This document shows, piece by piece, positions 6,346 to 9,982 of a stretch of DNA of 9,982 nt. The DNA is taken from assembly GCA_044228875.1 (NCBI GenBank), contig JBGAUA010000132.1, positions 1 to 9,982 on the forward strand. The letters run 5' to 3'. Below the pieces are notes generated by a model. That model had not been told where the DNA came from. It ran no database searches and saw only the letters and a list, made by a program, of their open reading frames with translations. The translations under genes were made by a program, and so were the position numbers. The first letter of the stretch is position 1; the number at the start of each line of letters is the position of its first letter. The DNA comes from Epilinea sp044228875. GTDB taxonomy: Bacteria; Chloroflexota; Anaerolineae; Epilineales; Epilineaceae.

Positions 6346-8040
6346 ATGTGGCGAGAGATCATAGCATTCGCGGCTGCGGCCCTCCTCATGCTCCCCTTGG
6401 CCGGTTGCCGCAACGACCCGTTGCTGTCCGAGCTTCGCGTGGAGCCCGCGGCCATCACGCCCGACGGCGACGGCAACGCCGATGTCGCTCGCATCAGCTA
6501 CCGTGTCGGCCGCCCCTCCCGCCTGACCATCCAGCTCGTCGGACCGGACGGCAAGGCCCATCCCTTTCGTGACGACCTGCCGCGGCAGCCCGGCAGCTAC
6601 GAGGCCTTGTTCGGCGGCGTCATCGACGGCCGCATGCTGCCCGACGGCGACTACGAGCTGCGCGTGAGCGTCCGCCCAGACGACGGCTCGCCGGGGGCCG
6701 AGGCCAAAGCCGCCCTGGCCCTGGCCGGCGGCGACACGACCCCGCCGCGGCTGGACGGACTGGCCCTCGCTCCCGACAGCTTCTCGCCCAACCAGGACGG
6801 GATGGGCGACCGCGTCAAGCTCAGCTACAGCCTCAGCGAGCCCGCCGCCGTGCGCCTGTGGCTCGAGACCGCCGACGGCAGCTTCGTCCAGGACATCCTC
6901 GAGGACCTCGCTTCGGCCGACCAGGCCGGCCAGGTAGGCCCGCATACCTATGACTTCGACGGCGGCGTCGACGCCGACTCGCCCCCGCCCCCCGACGGCG
7001 ACTACCTCGTGGTGGCCGAGGCCCGTGACGGCGCCGGCAACCTCACCCGCCAGACCCTGCCCCTGGCCATCCGCCAGGGCGGCCAGCCGCGCGCGGCCCT
7101 CGTCGGCGATGTCGCCTGGAGCGACTCCGTCGTCTCCGTGGGCGCCACCCTGTGGTTCACCGTGACCGTGCGCAACGTGGGGGGCACGCCCCTGCGCAGC
7201 TTCGGCCCCCCGCCCGGCTATGTCTACGACAGCAACCGCTCCTTCAACCAGCGGGCGCCGCGCGGCACCTGGCTGTTGGCCCGCCAGGGCCGGCCCGCGT
7301 CGGACGGCGCGGGCGACGGTGCGGCTGTCGCCTACCGCGCCGCCAGCCGCTTCGTTCCCGACGGCCCGACGGCCGAACTGTTGCTGGACCTGCAGCCCGT
7401 GGACCCCTTGGCCGCGGCCTCGCGACGCAATCCCTTTGGATCGGCCGCGGGGTCCGGTATGGCCGTGGCGACCACGGCGGGCGACGTCGCTTCGACGGGC
7501 GACGCCGCCCTGACAATCCCAGGGACGACCGCGACCGAGGCGACCACCGGGACCGACACGCCTGCCGCGCCCGCCGCCGAAGGCGCGCCGCTCTGCGGCC
7601 AGGTGCGCTCCGGCGGAGCGGCGGCCGGCGGCGCCGAGGTCTTCGCCTTCGACGCCACCGCCGGCAAGGGGCGCCGCGCCGTGGCCGACGCGGCGGGCCG
7701 CTTCTGCTTCCCGCCGCCGGAGGACCAGGCCCCCGAGCCCTTCGCCCCCAGCCCCGGCGCCCTACGCATCGGCCTGGCCTGCGACGCCCTGGAGAGCGAC
7801 GTGGACTACCCCTTCCGCTGGCAGCTCGGGGCCATCGAGACCTTGGACGTCTGCGACGTCGCCGGCCGCCTGTACCTCTGCCTCGCTCCTGGCGCCGAGA
7901 CCGTGCTGTCCGGCGGCTTGCGCTTCGTGGAGCGGCCCAATCGCCGTGCCACCAAGGTCTACCTCAGCCTGCAGCACGAGGACGTGCGCATGATCCAGGG
8001 CCCGTTCGGCATCAAGGGGCTGACCGTGGAGGGGGAGTGA
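6346..8040 (+). CDS. Surface lipoprotein with FlgD-like Ig repeats and a split C-terminal Ig-like domain
   Basis: A 564-residue exported lipoprotein. The N-terminus has a signal peptide ending in the lipobox LPLAGC (lipidated Cys21), which is why the ATG at 6346 is chosen over one at 6289 that overlaps folC. Two FlgD-type Ig repeats follow: about 28-125 (ITPDGDGNADVARISY, LPDGDYELRV) and 135-243 (FSPNQDGMGDRVKLSY, PPDGDYLVVAEARDGAGN). A third Ig-like domain begins near 246 (VTVRNVGGTPLRSFGPPPGYVYDSN by parts). Then come a Thr/Ala-rich linker (about 371-414), a carboxypeptidase-regulatory-like segment (GQVRSGGAAAGGAEVFAFDA, about 417-460), and DYPFRWQLG near 486 plus a C-terminal strand-rich end. 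All Cys other than Cys21 lie after residue 410. It overlaps the following glycosyltransferase by 4 bp. Likely role: envelope-anchored structural or binding protein; the ligand is unknown. Confidence 0.85.
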   Translation: MWREIIAFAAAALLMLPLAGCRNDPLLSELRVEPAAITPDGDGNADVARISYRVGRPSRLTIQLVGPDGKAHPFRDDLPRQPGSYEALFGGVIDGRMLPDGDYELRVSVRPDDGSPGAEAKAALALAGGDTTPPRLDGLALAPDSFSPNQDGMGDRVKLSYSLSEPAAVRLWLETADGSFVQDILEDLASADQAGQVGPHTYDFDGGVDADSPPPPDGDYLVVAEARDGAGNLTRQTLPLAIRQGGQPRAALVGDVAWSDSVVSVGATLWFTVTVRNVGGTPLRSFGPPPGYVYDSNRSFNQRAPRGTWLLARQGRPASDGAGDGAAVAYRAASRFVPDGPTAELLLDLQPVDPLAAASRRNPFGSAAGSGMAVATTAGDVASTGDAALTIPGTTATEATTGTDTPAAPAAEGAPLCGQVRSGGAAAGGAEVFAFDATAGKGRRAVADAAGRFCFPPPEDQAPEPFAPSPGALRIGLACDALESDVDYPFRWQLGAIETLDVCDVAGRLYLCLAPGAETVLSGGLRFVERPNRRATKVYLSLQHEDVRMIQGPFGIKGLTVEGE

Positions 8041-9125
8041 CCACCCCCCCAACAGCCCCCACTCCCCCTCCCCCAATACGGCTGGGGGAGGGGGAGTGGG
8101 GGCGGATCGGCGAAGGGCCCGCCCCCCCCTCCCTCGCCGTCGTCATCGTCAGCTACAACACCCGCGACCTGCTGGACCGCTGCCTCCACAGCCTGCGCCG
8201 CGAGCTGGAGGCCGCCGGCATCACCGCCGCAACCCACGTGGTGGACAACGCCTCCGCCGACGGCAGCGCCGCCATGGTCGCCGAACGCTTCCCCTGGGTG
8301 CGGCTGACCGCCCTGGCCGAGAACCGCGGCTTCACCGCCGGCAACAACGTCGTCCTGGCGCCCTTGTCGCGGGGCGCGGCGGACGCTCCCACCTGGGCCC
8401 TCCTCCTGAACCCCGACACCGAACTGCGCCCAGGTTCCCTGGTGTCGCTCTTGGCGGCGGCCGAAGCCGATCCTCGCGTGGCAGTCGCCGGACCCGCCCT
8501 GGTCTACGCCGACGGCGGCTTCCAGCATGCGGCCTTCAGCTTTCCCGGCATCTTGCAGGCGGCCATGGACCTCTTTCCGCCGCGAGGCAGGCTGGGCCAT
8601 CGCCTCCTCGAGAGCCGCGTCAACGGCCGCTATCCGCGGCGCCGCTACCGCGCCGGCCAGCCCTTCAGCGTCGACTTCGTCCTGGGCGCCTGCATGCTGG
8701 TGCGCGTCGCCGCGCTGCGACAGGTGGGCCCGCTGGACGAAGGCTACTTCATGTACGCCGAGGAGGTGGACTGGTGCCGGCGCTTCACCCGCGCCGGCTG
8801 GCGTGTCGTCTGCGCCCCAACCGCCGTGGTCATGCACCATGGCGGGGCGGCCAGCGGCCAGTTCCGGGCGCGCAGCTGGAGCATCCTCTGGCGCAGCCGC
8901 CGCCGCTACCTGCGCCAGCACGAGCCGGCCTGGCGCGCCGATATCGTCGACCAGCTGCTCAAGGTCGCCGTCGCGCGGCTGCGGCGGGCAGACGAGCGGG
9001 CTCTCGCCGCCGGATCCTTGAGTGGCTCAGAAGCCCGGGAGCGACGGACGGCCTATGCGGCAGCCCTCAGCCCCATGGATGATGCGCCACCCCAGATGGA
9101 TGCCCCGCCCCTGGGGGATTCATGA
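8037..9125 (+). CDS. Family 2 glycosyltransferase, rhamnosyltransferase (WbbL)-like
   Basis: A 362-residue GT-A fold glycosyltransferase that would transfer a sugar from a nucleotide donor to a cell-surface glycan at the inner face of the membrane. Motifs: VVIVSYNTRDLLDRCLHSL (35-53), VVDNASADGS (about 68-77), NRGFTAGNN, the donor/metal site LLNPDTEL (Asp near 127), GACMLVR, and LDEGYFMYAEEVDWCRR with the catalytic-region acidic residues near 242. These match WbbL/RfbF-type rhamnosyltransferases, though the sugar is not provable here. The start is set at GTG 8037, overlapping the lipoprotein stop (GTGA) and preceded by GGAGG. No ATG, GTG or TTG in frame lies between it and the catalytic core. 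The first ~30 residues are Pro/Gly-rich and encoded by the palindrome. The stop overlaps the next gene's start by 4 bp. Confidence 0.9.
   Translation: MTTPPTAPTPPPPIRLGEGEWGRIGEGPAPPSLAVVIVSYNTRDLLDRCLHSLRRELEAAGITAATHVVDNASADGSAAMVAERFPWVRLTALAENRGFTAGNNVVLAPLSRGAADAPTWALLLNPDTELRPGSLVSLLAAAEADPRVAVAGPALVYADGGFQHAAFSFPGILQAAMDLFPPRGRLGHRLLESRVNGRYPRRRYRAGQPFSVDFVLGACMLVRVAALRQVGPLDEGYFMYAEEVDWCRRFTRAGWRVVCAPTAVVMHHGGAASGQFRARSWSILWRSRRRYLRQHEPAWRADIVDQLLKVAVARLRRADERALAAGSLSGSEARERRTAYAAALSPMDDAPPQMDAPPLGDS
8056..8102. repeat. Perfect 20-bp inverted repeat with 7-nt loop
   Basis: The C-rich arm 8056-8075 (starting CCCCCACT) is the exact reverse complement of the G-rich arm 8083-8102, with loop ATACGGC (8076-8082). 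All 20 pairs match and nearly all are G-C. It begins 15 bp after the lipoprotein stop codon and lies in frame within the first ~22 codons of the next gene as called here. There is no T-run after it, so it is not a standard terminator. It resembles a REP-like palindromic element. Confidence 0.9.
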
Positions 9126-9931
9126 TCGGCCGCGATCAGAGCGCTGACCGCGTCAACAGCGGCACCAGCGGCACCACCAGCACCATCACCGCGGTCGTCC
9201 TCACCCTGAACGAGGCGCGCCACCTGCCCGACTGCCTGGCCAGCCTGCGGGGCATCGGCCCCATTCTGGTGCTGGATTCGGGCAGCGACGATGAGACCCA
9301 GGCCATCGCCCGCGCCGCCGGCGCCCAGGTGCTTACGCGGCCCTTCGTCAACTACAGCATCCAGCGCCAGGCCGCCCTCGACCTGGTGGACACGCCCTGG
9401 GTCCTCTTCGTCGACGCCGACGAGCGCGTCCCCCCAGAACTCGCCGCCGCCCTGACCCAGGCCGCCCGGCGCGCCGACGGCGACGCTCCCGCGGCCTACT
9501 GGATCGCCCGACGCAACCTCTTCTGGGGCCACGCACTCCAGGGCGGCGGATGGTGGCCGGACCACCAGCTGCGCCTGCTCCGCGTGGACCGCGCCCGCTA
9601 CGACCCAGCCCGGGCGGTGCACGAACTGGCCGAGGTCCAGGGCAGCACCGGGCGCATCGACAGCCCGCTCATGCACATCAACTACGAGTCCTGGTCCGAG
9701 TTCATCACCAGGCAGCGCGCCTACGCCCGGCTGGAGGCGGGGCGCCGCCGCGCCGCCGGAGCGCGTGTGCGGCCGCACAACCTCATCCTGCAACCCCTGC
9801 GCGAGTTCCGGCGCCGCTTCATCACCGACCACGGCTACCGGGACGGGCTGCTGGGCCTGCGCCTGGCGCTGGCCATGGCCTGGACTGAGTGGGTCACCCT
9901 ACGGGGAACGCGTCGCAATCCTCTCGTCTGA
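9122..9931 (+). CDS. Family 2 glycosyltransferase, WaaE/KdtX-like
   Basis: A 269-residue compact GT2 enzyme. Motifs: AVVLTLNEARHLPDCLASL (24-42), ILVLDSGSDDET (48-59), NYSIQRQAAL (77-86), FVDADERVPPEL (96-107) with the DAD metal site at 98-100, GGGWWPDHQLRLLR and AVHELAEV. This pattern is typical of the WaaE/KdtX-like group that adds a hexose to lipopolysaccharide core or related surface glycans. If the host lacks lipopolysaccharide, the acceptor would be a different glycan or glycolipid. The ATG at 9122 overlaps the upstream stop (ATGA) and is preceded by a GGGGGA ribosome-binding site. The first ~20 residues are a Gly/Ser/Thr-rich tail ahead of the fold. It is the last gene seen in this operon; only about 50 bp of the window follow, and they hold no recognisable feature. 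Confidence 0.9.
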   Translation: MIGRDQSADRVNSGTSGTTSTITAVVLTLNEARHLPDCLASLRGIGPILVLDSGSDDETQAIARAAGAQVLTRPFVNYSIQRQAALDLVDTPWVLFVDADERVPPELAAALTQAARRADGDAPAAYWIARRNLFWGHALQGGGWWPDHQLRLLRVDRARYDPARAVHELAEVQGSTGRIDSPLMHINYESWSEFITRQRAYARLEAGRRRAAGARVRPHNLILQPLREFRRRFITDHGYRDGLLGLRLALAMAWTEWVTLRGTRRNPLV

Positions 9932-9982
9932 GCCAAGTAGGGCTGCAACTGAGCGAAGGGAAAGCCCCCTCCCCCCCGGCGA

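Noticed and set aside
4785..6572. A 595-codon open frame on the plus strand opposite folC
   Set aside because: Its product is Arg/Gln/His-rich with no motif, and the opposite strand encodes a complete FolC.
8056..8102. Rho-independent terminator after the lipoprotein gene
   Set aside because: No T-run follows the stem on either strand. The downstream gene overlaps the lipoprotein gene and would be cut off.
9963..9982. C-rich tract at the window end, perhaps half of another palindrome like that at 8056
   Set aside because: Only one arm could be present before the window ends, and the match is limited to C-runs.

Overview
The window is about 70% GC by eye and densely coded, with genes separated by short gaps or overlapping by 4-8 bp. 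It looks like a chromosomal segment of a high-GC bacterium. Chloroflexota is my best guess: the surface lipoprotein carries an Ig-like module whose motifs (a PPGYVY-like start and a YPFRWQLG-like end) I associate with that phylum. That placement is inference. There are no RNA genes, complete mobile elements or CRISPR arrays.

The left part (96-3026, minus strand) is a compact three-gene operon transcribed leftward: a TerY-like VWA protein, a PP2C-type phosphatase and a Ser/Thr-type kinase with a C-terminal zinc-ribbon-like motif. The genes overlap by 8 and 4 bp. This is the known TerY-P arrangement (compare Escherichia coli yegL-yegK-yegI), a predicted phospho-signalling module with a metal-binding VWA scaffold. 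About 1 kb of non-coding DNA (3027-4033) lies upstream. It holds a 7-unit tandem array with alternating 23/22-bp spacing (about 3429-3586) and a 46-bp direct repeat with copies at 3184 and 3880, one on each side of the array.

The middle part (4034-6299, minus strand) carries folC and then folE, two folate-pathway genes. folC looks intact. folE appears to have lost, in frame, about 30 codons that normally carry the third zinc-ligand cysteine, so its product is probably inactive or altered.

The right part (6346-9931, plus strand) is divergent from folC across only 46 bp. It encodes a lipoprotein with FlgD-like Ig domains followed by two family-2 glycosyltransferases, all coupled by 4-bp overlaps, and so looks like a cell-envelope or surface-glycan operon. 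The first glycosyltransferase appears to start at a GTG inside the lipoprotein stop codon. Its first codons contain a perfect 20-bp inverted repeat with a 7-nt loop.

The observations most worth checking are the folE deletion, the phased repeat array upstream of the kinase/phosphatase/VWA operon, the hairpin inside the glycosyltransferase start region, and the lipoprotein whose last Ig-like domain seems split by inserted cysteine-containing segments.
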